64,000 bases of DNA. Origin: Flavobacterium sp. Root935 (GTDB lineage: Bacteria > Bacteroidota > Bacteroidia > Flavobacteriales > Flavobacteriaceae). The stretch is from positions 1,428,987 through 1,492,986 of the forward strand of contig NZ_LMJL01000012.1 in NCBI RefSeq assembly GCF_001429295.1, written 5' to 3'. The position numbers were made by a program, and so were the translations under genes. The number at the start of each line of letters is the position of its first letter. Positions within the stretch are counted from its first letter, which is position 1. This document shows positions 45,399-54,016 of the stretch, in pieces. Below the pieces are notes generated by a model. The model made no database searches. It saw only the letters and a list, made by a program, of their open reading frames with translations, and was not told where the DNA came from.

Positions 45399-46373
45399 TT
45401 ATTTTTTTACAGGAACCTTCGTCATAAAGGCTCTTATTTTTTCTATGATTTCATCGCCATCTTCTTCCAAAGCAAAATGCCCCGTATCATATAGATTATA
45501 GTCAATATTGTCGACATCTTTCTTAAAAGCTGCTGCACCGCTTTCAGGAAAGTATTCATCATTTTTACCCCATACAATTAACATTGGAGGTTGGTACTTT
45601 CTCAAATACTGTTGCCAAAGAGGGTATAATTTTAGATTATTCTGGTAGTCAAACCACAAATCTATATTTACCTTATGTGCATTAGGTCTGCTCATTCTTA
45701 GATAATCCAAATGCCAGGTATCAGGATTTACATTTTCAGGATTTCTGGTTCCGTGCGTGTATTGCCATTTTAGACCCTCTAATGTAAAAGCGGGTAATAA
45801 CGCTTTTTCAGTAACTTCATTTCTATTGGCCCATAATGCTCGTATAGGCTCCCATCCTTTTCCCAGACCTTCCTCATAAGCATTTCCATTTTGGTTAATT
45901 ATTGCAGTTACTCTTTCCGGATGTTTCGTTGCGATTCTGAATCCAATAGGGGCCCCGTAATCCTGCATCATTATTGCATAAGAGGTAACCCCTTTTAGTT
46001 CTAAAAATTCGTCAATAGTTTCCGCAATATTATCAAATGTGTATTCGTATTGGTTAGGAGATGGAAAGTCACTGTTTCCAAATCCAGGGTAATCGGGTGC
46101 TAATAAATAAAATTCATCTGAAAGTTGATCCAACACCTTTCTATATTGATGAGAAGAAGAAGGATAACCATGTAGTAACACGATTAAAGGCTTTTCGGGA
46201 TTACCTACTTCGCGATAGGCAATGTTTACCGTTTTGACAGTTAATGTTTTGTATTTGATTTGCTGCATTTTATTTTCGCTTTTAATCATTGTTTGTTTCT
46301 CTATATTCGAATCTTTTTTACATCCAAAAAAGAATAGCAACAACAAAAGGTAAACAGGATTTAAATTTTTCAT
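45399..46373 (-). CDS. Alpha/beta hydrolase lipoprotein (haloalkane dehalogenase/epoxide hydrolase type)
   Basis: This 324-residue protein has a lipobox ending at C18 (FFFGC). The catalytic landmarks are HGYPSS at 68-73 (oxyanion hole), nucleophile D138 in MMQDYGAP, an acidic residue in WGKNDEYF and H in TGHFALEED. An aspartate nucleophile rather than serine places it with haloalkane dehalogenases and epoxide hydrolases. It would act on the periplasmic side. The substrate is unknown. Confidence 0.85.
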   Translation of the reverse strand: MKNLNPVYLLLLLFFFGCKKDSNIEKQTMIKSENKMQQIKYKTLTVKTVNIAYREVGNPEKPLIVLLHGYPSSSHQYRKVLDQLSDEFYLLAPDYPGFGNSDFPSPNQYEYTFDNIAETIDEFLELKGVTSYAIMMQDYGAPIGFRIATKHPERVTAIINQNGNAYEEGLGKGWEPIRALWANRNEVTEKALLPAFTLEGLKWQYTHGTRNPENVNPDTWHLDYLRMSRPNAHKVNIDLWFDYQNNLKLYPLWQQYLRKYQPPMLIVWGKNDEYFPESGAAAFKKDVDNIDYNLYDTGHFALEEDGDEIIEKIRAFMTKVPVKK

Positions 46374-46434
46374 AATTTCTTATTTTTTGTTATTTTTATT
46401 TTCAATTGTAAGAATTGTTCTTTTTTATTTGACT

Positions 46435-47322
46435 TTATTTTTTTGTTAGCCTAGGAGCTGGCAAAGGGACTTTCGCTGTTTCGTTTGGTACCATTGGAAA
46501 CTTACCCTGAGTCCAGTTTTCTTTTGCTTTTTCAATTAAAGCTTTATCTGTGGCTACAAAGTTCCACTCAATAAAACGTTCTTCAGGAAATGCTTCACCT
46601 CCAAAGATGTATAATATTGTATTTGCTTCAATTTGAAATTCACAAAGGGAACTATCTTTAGCTACTAGAATCTGTTTAGGACCATAGGTGTGACCCTCTG
46701 ACCTTATGGCACCTTCTAGTATATATAAACCACTTTCACCATAAAGATGCGATCCAATAGTTATCATTTTTGTCTTACTGGACTTGATTTCCACAAAATA
46801 TAGAGGGCTGTATACAGGCACTGGCGATTTTTCCCCAAAAGCCTCTCCTGCAATAAGTTTAAAACTGACTTCATCATCGATCCAAGAAGGTAATTGTTCT
46901 GCATCAATGTGGACAAAAGAGGGCTCGCATTCTTCATCTTCTTTTGGTAAGGCAACCCATATTTGAAAACCGTGGAGCGTTTTTGATTTGTTCCGAAGGT
47001 AATCAGGAGTTCGTTCCGTATGCACGACACCTTTTCCAGCAGTCATCCAATTCACTTCCCCTGACTTTATCTCTCTCGCAGTCCCCAAACTGTCCCGATG
47101 AAATACATTTCCTTCAAATAAAAAAGTTAAAGTAGACAAACCAATATGCGGATGCATATCTACATCCATATTTTCATCTGGCTTTAAATGTACTGGCCCC
47201 ATATGATCAATAAAGATGAATGGACCAACCATTCGTTTTTGACGAAAAGGCAACAAGCGACCTACCATAAAGTTGCCTATATCTGCCGCTCTTTCTTCAA
47301 TAATTATTTTCGTATTTGACAT
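46435..47322 (-). CDS. Pirin-family protein
   Basis: This 295-residue protein has the bicupin pirin layout: GRLLPFRQKRMVGPFIFIDH, then HPHIGLSTLTFLFEG with histidines expected to hold iron, and a C-terminal cupin. Pirins can act as quercetinase-like dioxygenases or redox-sensitive cofactors. It is full length. A second pirin-like protein lies at 59648-60520, and the two are only distantly similar. Confidence 0.9.
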   Translation of the reverse strand: MSNTKIIIEERAADIGNFMVGRLLPFRQKRMVGPFIFIDHMGPVHLKPDENMDVDMHPHIGLSTLTFLFEGNVFHRDSLGTAREIKSGEVNWMTAGKGVVHTERTPDYLRNKSKTLHGFQIWVALPKEDEECEPSFVHIDAEQLPSWIDDEVSFKLIAGEAFGEKSPVPVYSPLYFVEIKSSKTKMITIGSHLYGESGLYILEGAIRSEGHTYGPKQILVAKDSSLCEFQIEANTILYIFGGEAFPEERFIEWNFVATDKALIEKAKENWTQGKFPMVPNETAKVPLPAPRLTKK

Positions 47323-47409
47323 TAGTTTGTGAATTTTAGTTGGTTTAACATTTCCTTTATAATCTTGGCCTTTGTTTTTACAAGGCTTTTAGAGGCAAGA
47401 CTTCTTTTA

Positions 47410-47859
47410 TTATTTCATTTGGATTTCTACCCTTTTCTTCAAACTCTTGTTCATGAGTTCAAAATTCTTCTTGATATTATTTTCGAGTTGTTTTTTAAAT
47501 AAACGAACTAGAATTCCATTAAAGGTTTCACTATGGTTAAAGATAGTGATACCGTTTCCATTATCTATTAGCTCAAACTTATGCTCCCCGTAAAACACAC
47601 CTTTAAAAAACAACTTTCCAAACCATCGCAATTCTTTATTCTGTTCAAATGCTACTACAGTTGGTTTGAAAGTCGTAAGATTGCCTTCTTGCAAGGCAAT
47701 ACTTACTGTGATTCGACTACCCACCTTTGGTTCCCCAATAATGTTTTTAATAAAAGGATTCCAATTGCTGTAATTTTCAAAGTCTGTCAATACTGACCAT
47801 ACTTTATCAGGTGTGGCATTGATTATTATTTGTGTGTTGATTAGCTTTGTATTTGACAT
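47410..47859 (-). CDS. SRPBCC-superfamily ligand-binding protein
   Basis: This 149-residue protein has the START/SRPBCC pattern: INATPDKVWSVLTDFENYSN, NPFIKNIIGEPKVGS and a terminal long helix (FKKQLENNIKKNFELMNK). The family binds hydrophobic ligands or acts as a polyketide cyclase. Its start codon overlaps the stop of the next gene upstream (TAATG at 47857-47861), so the two are translationally coupled. Confidence 0.85.
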   Translation of the reverse strand: MSNTKLINTQIIINATPDKVWSVLTDFENYSNWNPFIKNIIGEPKVGSRITVSIALQEGNLTTFKPTVVAFEQNKELRWFGKLFFKGVFYGEHKFELIDNGNGITIFNHSETFNGILVRLFKKQLENNIKKNFELMNKSLKKRVEIQMK

Positions 47860-48167
47860 TATTTAGTGAATTTAAGTTTGATTAACATTTCGTCTGTAAT
47901 ATCGTTGGAATAGATGCTAAATGAATTTATCAATGTTCCTTTTAATCCATATTTTTCCGAAGTTATTGTGTATAAAATAGACGAACCATCGGGACTGGAA
48001 TCTTCATCATCAAACCTAAAATAATTGTCAATTTCAAATTCATTATGGAATATTTTATACGCTCCATCTCTGCATTCTAAACAATTTTGTTTTAGGTTGA
48101 AATCTTCCCCATACCCTTCATTATTTAGGTCATTTAAGGCTTCGATTAAATTATCATATGATTTCAT
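47859..48167 (-). CDS. Small conserved protein, often annotated as phosphoribosylpyrophosphate synthetase-like
   Basis: This 102-residue protein has a FRFDDEDSSPDGSSILYTI block and resembles small Bacteroidota proteins mislabelled as phosphoribosylpyrophosphate synthetases. It lacks the PRPP-binding and ATP motifs of the real enzyme, so that name should not be trusted. It overlaps the SRPBCC start and lies 18 bp after the GNAT gene, so this cluster is probably one operon. Confidence 0.65.
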   Translation of the reverse strand: MKSYDNLIEALNDLNNEGYGEDFNLKQNCLECRDGAYKIFHNEFEIDNYFRFDDEDSSPDGSSILYTITSEKYGLKGTLINSFSIYSNDITDEMLIKLKFTK

Positions 48168-48185
48168 ATGGTTTTCTTTAGTGAA

Positions 48186-48503
48186 TTACAATTCATCATA
48201 ACCTTTAAATTTTTTGCTAACGATACGTTTCCACTCCGGATGTGCTTTTATATAAGCAAATACTAATGGACAAAATGGAAGCAGTTGTATAGCATTGTTT
48301 TCTAAATAAATCAGTGTCTTTTCAATAACAGCAGTAGCAGTACCTTTACCTGCTAATTCAGGTTCAGTTTCGGTATGAACTAACGCTATTTGGTTCCCAA
48401 ATTCGCCATAATTAATAAAGGCATAATGACCGTCCACTTCTATCTCAAAACGTTTTTTTTCCTCATTTTTCACTAAGGAAATAGCATTATAAATTGGTTT
48501 CAT
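48186..48503 (-). CDS. Small GNAT N-acetyltransferase (YjdJ-like)
   Basis: This 105-residue protein has the acetyl-CoA-binding GNAT signature ELAGKGTATAVIEKTL and the closing LLPFCPLVFAYIKAHPEW block. It matches the small GNAT group that includes YjdJ. The substrate is unknown. It lies 11 bp after the GAPDH gene on the same strand. A related small GNAT lies at 54808-55089. Confidence 0.85.
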   Translation of the reverse strand: MKPIYNAISLVKNEEKKRFEIEVDGHYAFINYGEFGNQIALVHTETEPELAGKGTATAVIEKTLIYLENNAIQLLPFCPLVFAYIKAHPEWKRIVSKKFKGYDEL

Positions 48504-48514
48504 AGGTATATTAT

Positions 48515-49498
48515 TTATAATTCTTGAATTTGTCTAATCATTTGACTGGTAAATCCCCACTCATTATCATACCAAGCCATTACTTTCACAAGGTCTCCAT
48601 CTACAACACAGGTCATTTCAAGATCCACAGTAGCAGCATATGTATTTTTTATCATATCTGAAGAAATCAAGAGCTCACTGCTAACATCAAGTACTTTTTT
48701 GTATCGTGTTGTTGCTGCCTCGCTTATTAATATCATGTTTATTTCCTCCGTAGAAGTAGGGCGCTCTGTAACAAATGTAATATCAGATAAGGAACCTATG
48801 GGTACTGGAACGCGTACAGCGATCCCGTCAAATTTACCCTCATACTGCGGTAGTGCCTTTGTTACCGCGATGGCATCTCCTGTTAAGGCTGGTGCAGAAT
48901 TAAGAGTAGCTCCACGCCTCATTCGTGGCTCTTTTTTTGAGAGAGCGTCTACTAATGTCTGCGAGGCTGTGTAGGCATGTGTAGTGTTTAGAATGGCCTT
49001 TTTAATGCCTATTCTACGACCGATAATTTCAATAATGGGTGCTATATTATTCGTTGTACAGCTTGCGCACGAAAAAACGGATACTTTTCCGTCTTCAGTG
49101 TTCACACCATGAATAACAGTAGGTGTATCTTTAGTAGATCCTGAAATAACGACAAATTTGGCTCCAGCTGAAATGTGTTTTTCAGCATCATGTTTGTTAG
49201 TAAAAAAACCGGTACTCTCTATAACAATATCCACAGTTATCGCATCCCATTTCAATGCAGCTGGATCTTTTATCATTGTATATCTTATAAATTTACCATT
49301 CATAACTATATGATCATTTTCAATAGTTATATCCTTGTCAAATCTGCCATAAATACTATCGTATTTTAAAAGTTCAACTGCATTTTCAATAGTCATGAGA
49401 TCATTTATCCCTATCACTTCCAACTCTGGAGTATACGATATAATTTTAAAGGCTGCCCTCCCAATTCGTCCAAAGCCATTAATTCCAATTTTTTTCAT
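48515..49498 (-). CDS. Glyceraldehyde-3-phosphate dehydrogenase
   Basis: This 327-residue protein has the NAD-binding start INGFGRIGR, active-site C147 in CASCTTN and H174 in NTTHAYT, and the C-terminal WYDNEWGF. The usual SNASCTTNC is changed to SCASCTTNN here. It catalyses oxidative phosphorylation of glyceraldehyde-3-phosphate. A second GAPDH in a stress cluster, separate from glycolysis genes, suggests a dedicated redox or oxidant-resistant isoform; that is inference. It probably leads the GNAT/SRPBCC operon. Confidence 0.92.
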   Translation of the reverse strand: MKKIGINGFGRIGRAAFKIISYTPELEVIGINDLMTIENAVELLKYDSIYGRFDKDITIENDHIVMNGKFIRYTMIKDPAALKWDAITVDIVIESTGFFTNKHDAEKHISAGAKFVVISGSTKDTPTVIHGVNTEDGKVSVFSCASCTTNNIAPIIEIIGRRIGIKKAILNTTHAYTASQTLVDALSKKEPRMRRGATLNSAPALTGDAIAVTKALPQYEGKFDGIAVRVPVPIGSLSDITFVTERPTSTEEINMILISEAATTRYKKVLDVSSELLISSDMIKNTYAATVDLEMTCVVDGDLVKVMAWYDNEWGFTSQMIRQIQEL

Positions 49499-49607
49499 TT
49501 CAATAATTTATGGATTCCTGTTTAAATAAGTGTTTTTCTTTTTTAGCAATCTTATAAACGATTCATAATTTCCCTCCAATTAATCCGCCAGTTGAATATT
49601 ATTTGCA

Positions 49608-50069
49608 TTATAAGATAAATTCAATTCCTTTTGGGTCACTATGGAATGTACCGGCAGGAGTAATTCTAAAACTACCAGCGGTTGCAAAAGTGTCTTCCAT
49701 AAACATAAAATGATAAATCTTTTCACTTTTAACTTTGGCAAGTATTGAAAATGGAGAAGTAACCTGTTTGTTAAGTGTTCTTGAAGTGTAAGTAAAACTG
49801 CCAAATACAGCTACCTTTTCATCCTCTGAAAAGATATCCTGTACGTCAAAAGCTTGAATGGTCCAAAATTCATTAACACCAGTAAAAGTATCAATGAAAC
49901 CTTTTGCCCCTTCATGATGGGTCCCTGCCCATGGCATAATTTTCTGTAAATCAGGATTATTGAAATTTAATGAGATATAGGTAGCGTTCGTGTCTACAAC
50001 TGATTTAATGACATCGGGATTAGTGGTGTTTGCTAAAAAAAGTTCGATCGTTTCTTTTGGTGTTTTCAT
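49608..50069 (-). CDS. SnoaL/NTF2-like protein
   Basis: This 153-residue protein opens with a helix (TPKETIELFLANTTN) and has the NTF2-like blocks ATYISLNFNNPDLQKIMPW and KVAVFGSFTYTSR. It is a ketosteroid-isomerase-type fold with unknown substrate. It lies just upstream of GAPDH on the same strand, 110 bp away. Confidence 0.8.
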   Translation of the reverse strand: MKTPKETIELFLANTTNPDVIKSVVDTNATYISLNFNNPDLQKIMPWAGTHHEGAKGFIDTFTGVNEFWTIQAFDVQDIFSEDEKVAVFGSFTYTSRTLNKQVTSPFSILAKVKSEKIYHFMFMEDTFATAGSFRITPAGTFHSDPKGIEFIL

Positions 50070-50267
50070 TTTTTTTATTTTTTGTGTATTCTAATAATCC
50101 GTTTTTGATTGGGTTTCCGTATTTACCAGTGGCGCTAAAGCACCATGTCATGCCTAATTGATAGCCGCATAATTGCCATCTATCGCTATTTTAAATTACC
50201 TTTTTCTTTAATTTTTTTTATTCAAATTTTATCAGTCAATTTACTTATCAAGTAATACGTACTATAG

Positions 50268-50744
50268 TTACTTCAGATAGGCAGAATACATCCATACCCT
50301 CTTTTCTTATTCACTGGTGTAACCATTAATTAAATCATTAGTACCCGCATCATTTATTTCCACTAATCTGTGTAATAGAACTCTGTGCTTGGATAAAAAT
50401 ATTTGAAGAGACCTTGGGATTTCTTTAATAGAATTATATCCATAAGTCACATCATTACTTTCTGGAATTAGTGCCGTTTGTAAATAAGTTGAAAACTTAT
50501 AATTGGGACTAAACCCAAGCGTTAAAATACGTTCGGCTACAGCATAAAGATCATTGTATAACTCCTCAAACGTGGAATGCAATTCAAAAAATTTATCTCC
50601 TTGAATTTTCCAATGATAGCCTTTAACATTTTGGTGAAAAATGGGATAATTCGCCAACAAATCTTTTAATAAAATTGCTAACTCCTTACTTTTTTCTATA
50701 TTTAAACCGATGCTATTTGATTCCTTTATTTTATTGTTTATTTT
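50268..50744 (-). pseudogene. Dps-family ferritin-like gene, decayed (no start, nonsense codon)
   Basis: The frame open from 50744 encodes Dps-like sequence: NSIGLNIEKSKELAIL, YHWKIQGDKFFELHSTFEEL and VAERILTLG. No ATG or GTG precedes the conserved N-terminus before the upstream stop at 50745; only an internal TTG would start translation. About four residues are missing in the ELYND-AERI region relative to usual Dps. A TAA at 50307-50309 replaces the expected Q codon, and downstream sequence (EKRVWMYSAYLK) continues the family C-terminus. The gene is therefore inactive or severely truncated. Confidence 0.7.
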
Positions 50745-50878
50745 CTATTTAGCATTATGATTACTTTAAATATTGCACAGCTCTTATTACGTAATAGTAG
50801 CTATTTGATGAAGTCTTAAATTAAAACCTGCAGTAACGAGTAATAACAATGCCGACTTTAATTAAATTTCTTTTGATA

Positions 50879-50919
50879 CTAACGAACGGTTTTCACATAA
50901 TTTGAAAACCGTTCGTTAG
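50879..50919. terminator. Perfect 16-bp inverted repeat
   Basis: CTAACGAACGGTTTTC (50879-50894) is perfectly complementary to GAAAACCGTTCGTTAG (50904-50919) around ACATAATTT. It lies 10 bp beyond the stop of the quinone oxidoreductase. There is no T-run, and the AACGAACGGTT arms resemble TetR-type half-sites. Confidence 0.6.
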
Positions 50920-50929
50920 AAATAAGGAT

Positions 50930-51898
50930 TTAGTGCTCAACTTCTATTGCAATTTTGCCATAGAAATTTTCATCACCTTCTCTTGTTTCCAAAAGCTTAT
51001 GAGCTTTACCAATCTCCGACAATGGAAAGAACTTATTAACAACCGGCTTTAACTTATTATTTTCAACCAATTTGGTTAACTCATCCATTTTATTTCTATT
51101 CTGTCTGGTAAATACAAAATGGTAGGTAGCATTTTTTCCCCAAGCCTCAATAAGATTTTGAGGTTTTTCTATGTCAACCAATGTGACTACCTGCCCCAGC
51201 TGATTGAGTATTTTTCCACTATCAGAGAGCGTGTTGCCACCGATAGTATCAATGATTACATCTACTCCTTTGTTATTGGTTAATTGATTAATCGCCTGAA
51301 TATAGTCTTCATTTTCATAATCAATCACATAATCTACCCCCAGCTCAAGAAGAAAAGGGTGGTGCACTTTTCTCGCTGTTGTAAAGATCGTGGCTCCCAT
51401 AGCTTTAGCAATTTGAATAGTAGGTATTCCTACTCCGCCTGCACCTCCGTGAATTAATATCGTCTGGTTAATTTTAAGTTGTGCTCTTGTAACAAGCATT
51501 TCCCAAGCTGTACCGGCAGCTAATGGAAGCGTTGCAGCTTCTAAGTGGCTTATGTTTTTAGGTTTTAGACCGATGATAGATTCGTGAGCACAGTGATATT
51601 GTGCATAGCTTCCTTGTCCCTTAAAAATTTCAGGGGTATAATAAACTTCATCACCGACTTTAAAGTTTTCAACCCCAGGGCCAATCTCCACAATTACACC
51701 TGAAATATCGTGTCCTGTAATAACAGGTAAGGTTAATTCATTTTTATAATCGCCACGACGAACTTGAAAATCCAAAGGATTGACAGAAGTAGCAAGAACC
51801 TTTACTAAAACTTCTTTAGATTTTGGTTTCGGTGTTGGTATTTCTGTAATTTGAAAACTGTCAAAAGACCCGAATTCGTTTAATACTGCTGCTTTCAT
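50930..51898 (-). CDS. Zinc-type (quinone) NADP-dependent oxidoreductase
   Basis: This 322-residue protein of the medium-chain dehydrogenase superfamily has a GroES-like N-terminus (VLVKVLATSVNPLDFQVR), the cofactor motif HGGAGGVGIPTIQIAKAMGA and a quinone-oxidoreductase-like tail. It lacks the structural zinc cysteines and probably no catalytic zinc, as in the QOR class. It would reduce quinones or alpha,beta-unsaturated carbonyls with NADPH. A striking hairpin follows. Confidence 0.88.
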   Translation of the reverse strand: MKAAVLNEFGSFDSFQITEIPTPKPKSKEVLVKVLATSVNPLDFQVRRGDYKNELTLPVITGHDISGVIVEIGPGVENFKVGDEVYYTPEIFKGQGSYAQYHCAHESIIGLKPKNISHLEAATLPLAAGTAWEMLVTRAQLKINQTILIHGGAGGVGIPTIQIAKAMGATIFTTARKVHHPFLLELGVDYVIDYENEDYIQAINQLTNNKGVDVIIDTIGGNTLSDSGKILNQLGQVVTLVDIEKPQNLIEAWGKNATYHFVFTRQNRNKMDELTKLVENNKLKPVVNKFFPLSEIGKAHKLLETREGDENFYGKIAIEVEH

Positions 51899-51982
51899 TG
51901 TACTATATTTAAGTTAAATTTTTAATTGAAATGTTGAAAAATTGTGTTTTAAGAAACTTTTGATTTCTATATATTCTCTTTT

Positions 51983-53035
51983 TTATTTGGTAAATAAAGC
52001 ATCACGTAACACCGCTGAAGCTTGTGTCAATGCCTCTTTCACACCAGGAATATGTGACAGTGGATTCAACATTCCATAATCGTGTATCATTCCGTTGTAT
52101 ACTGTAACAGTTGTGGGTACACCTGCTTCATCGAGTTTACGGCCGTAAGCAACGCCTTCATCAAAAAGGATGTCATTTTCAGCAACCTGAATTAAGGCCG
52201 GCGGCAATCCTTTTAATTCTTCCAAAGTAGCATTAATTGGAGAAACATATTTCTGTTTTCTATCTTCGGGGTTAGGTATATACATATCCCACATCCATTT
52301 CATTGTTGGCGTGGTTAAAAACCTACCTTGTGCAAATTTTTTGTAAGATGGACGGCTCATATCAGCGTCAACAAGCGGCCATAATAACAGTTGAAAAGCT
52401 ATCTTAGGGCCCTTTTTGTCTTTGGCCATTAAACTTACAACCGTGGACATATTTCCTCCTACGCTGTTTCCGGCAACTGCCAATCTCGAACTATCCACCC
52501 CAATAGCCTTTCCATTGTTAGCTACCCATACAGTTGCAGCGTATGCTTGATTAATAGCCACAGGAAATTTTGCATCTGGAGTTGGGGTATAATCTGGAAA
52601 TACCGCAACAGCACCACTTTTTACTACTAAATCTCGCACCAAACGTCTGTGTGTTGGATAATCTCCAAGTACCCATCCGCCACCATGGAAAAACATAAAC
52701 ACAGGCAGATTGTCTTTTGCTCCTTTGGGTTTAACGATATGAATAGTGATTGTTTGACCATCTTGAGTTATCTTTCTTTCTGATTCCTCAATGTCACTAT
52801 AGTCATAAGACACTGAATTTTGAGCTCCTACAAGAACTTGTCTAGCCTCCTTAGGAGATAACGCTTCCAAAGGAGGCCCATCACCACTGTTTAGTGCTTT
52901 TAAAAACACTCGGGTGTCTTTTGAAATATTCGGATCTTTTTCTCCTGAAATTGTTTGTGCCATACTAGTAGCATTTAAATGGATTAAAATGAATAAAAAT
53001 GTAAATTTTGCTAGTGATAATTTGATGTGTTTCAT
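51983..53035 (-). CDS. Secreted HSL-type alpha/beta esterase
   Basis: This 350-residue protein has a signal peptide ending in TSMAQ. The HSL-type oxyanion motif HGGG is at 117-120, the nucleophile S191 lies in AGNSVGGN, and catalytic acid and histidine lie in ENDILFDEG and GMIHDYGML. The family hydrolyses short-chain esters. Export suggests scavenging or detoxifying exogenous esters. It lies 84 bp after the quinone oxidoreductase on the same strand. Confidence 0.88.
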   Translation of the reverse strand: MKHIKLSLAKFTFLFILIHLNATSMAQTISGEKDPNISKDTRVFLKALNSGDGPPLEALSPKEARQVLVGAQNSVSYDYSDIEESERKITQDGQTITIHIVKPKGAKDNLPVFMFFHGGGWVLGDYPTHRRLVRDLVVKSGAVAVFPDYTPTPDAKFPVAINQAYAATVWVANNGKAIGVDSSRLAVAGNSVGGNMSTVVSLMAKDKKGPKIAFQLLLWPLVDADMSRPSYKKFAQGRFLTTPTMKWMWDMYIPNPEDRKQKYVSPINATLEELKGLPPALIQVAENDILFDEGVAYGRKLDEAGVPTTVTVYNGMIHDYGMLNPLSHIPGVKEALTQASAVLRDALFTK

Positions 53036-53202
53036 AATGTTGCTTTTTTTGTTTTAATTATTTTTTTAGTTGAATTGTTAAAATCCTTTGACTTCATGTC
53101 AATAACACCAAGCAACTTTTGACCAAGGCTTAGGCAAGATTGAAGTAACAATAGATCGACCAGTTGCTTCCAAATGGTTTTCTTTTTAGTAGTTAGAATA
53201 AA

Positions 53203-53769
53203 TTATTGTTTTTCTAAGTTTCTATTCGGAATAAACCATACCACAGCGACTAAAAGATAAATACCAACCGCGATCAATGGATTTACAAAGCTTAATCCAG
53301 TTCCTAAGGCGTAGAGTATTATAGAAGAAAAGATCTTTAATTTACTAGCATACATCTTTTGAATTGGAGCGTCTATAGTGTAATTTTTTCGTAAAGAATA
53401 GATCAAAATTTGCCACGCGTTGCTTGACATAAAAAGAACGAACCCATAAAGAGCTGTCGGCAATTTCTCAAAATGATTTTCACCCATATATCCAGTTGCA
53501 AAAGGCAATAGGGACAACCAAAATAAAAGGTACAAATTCGCCCATAATACTTTTCCACTAACCGCAGTAGAAGTTTGCATCAAGTGATGATGATTATTCC
53601 AGTAAATACCAATATATATAAAACTTAATATGTATGTGGTAAAGGTCGTAACCAGAGGTTTTAAACTCTCTACGTTATTCCCTTCAGGAACTTTAAGTTC
53701 CAGCACCATAATTGTAATGATTATGGCAAGTACTCCATCACTAAAAGCTTCTAATCTATTTGGCTTCAT
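53203..53769 (-). CDS. TMEM175-family potassium channel-like protein (DUF1211)
   Basis: This 188-residue protein has a FSDGVLAIIITIMVLELKVP start, the signature of the bacterial TMEM175/DUF1211 family, and about five predicted transmembrane helices. These proteins form leak potassium channels. Its start overlaps the ferredoxin-like gene by 14 bp, so the two are translationally coupled. Confidence 0.88.
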   Translation of the reverse strand: MKPNRLEAFSDGVLAIIITIMVLELKVPEGNNVESLKPLVTTFTTYILSFIYIGIYWNNHHHLMQTSTAVSGKVLWANLYLLFWLSLLPFATGYMGENHFEKLPTALYGFVLFMSSNAWQILIYSLRKNYTIDAPIQKMYASKLKIFSSIILYALGTGLSFVNPLIAVGIYLLVAVVWFIPNRNLEKQ

Positions 53770-53986
53770 TTACAGTTTCTTTATAACTTAGAGCACCAGA
53801 TGGGCACGCATTGATTTGACTCTTTAAAGCCTCTAACGAGGCATTTTCTGGTGTAATCCAAGGTTTTGCTTTAGGATTGTAGACCTTTGGTAAAGTTTTT
53901 ACGCATATTCCTGCATGAGTGCACTTTCTCGGATTCCATAGCACTGTTAACCCGTCTCTTTGGTATTTTTTTGTAGTTTCCATCAT
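53756..53986 (-). CDS. Single-cluster ferredoxin-like protein (Fer4_19 type)
   Basis: This 76-residue protein has C22-x5-C28 and C61-P-S-G-A, with H24 close to the first cysteine, giving a [4Fe-4S] or modified cluster arrangement. A fourth cysteine is not evident, so a histidine or external ligand may complete the site. The core NPRKCTHAGICVKTLPKVY is characteristic of this family. It overlaps the TMEM175 gene by 14 bp. Confidence 0.8.
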   Translation of the reverse strand: MMETTKKYQRDGLTVLWNPRKCTHAGICVKTLPKVYNPKAKPWITPENASLEALKSQINACPSGALSYKETVNEAK

Positions 53987-54016
53987 TAATTTTATTCGAT
54001 TGTTATAGCCAGCTAT

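Noticed and set aside
47859..48167. Phosphoribosylpyrophosphate synthetase
   Set aside because: The protein is 102 residues and lacks the enzyme's PRPP- and ATP-binding motifs; the label seems to be a database artefact.
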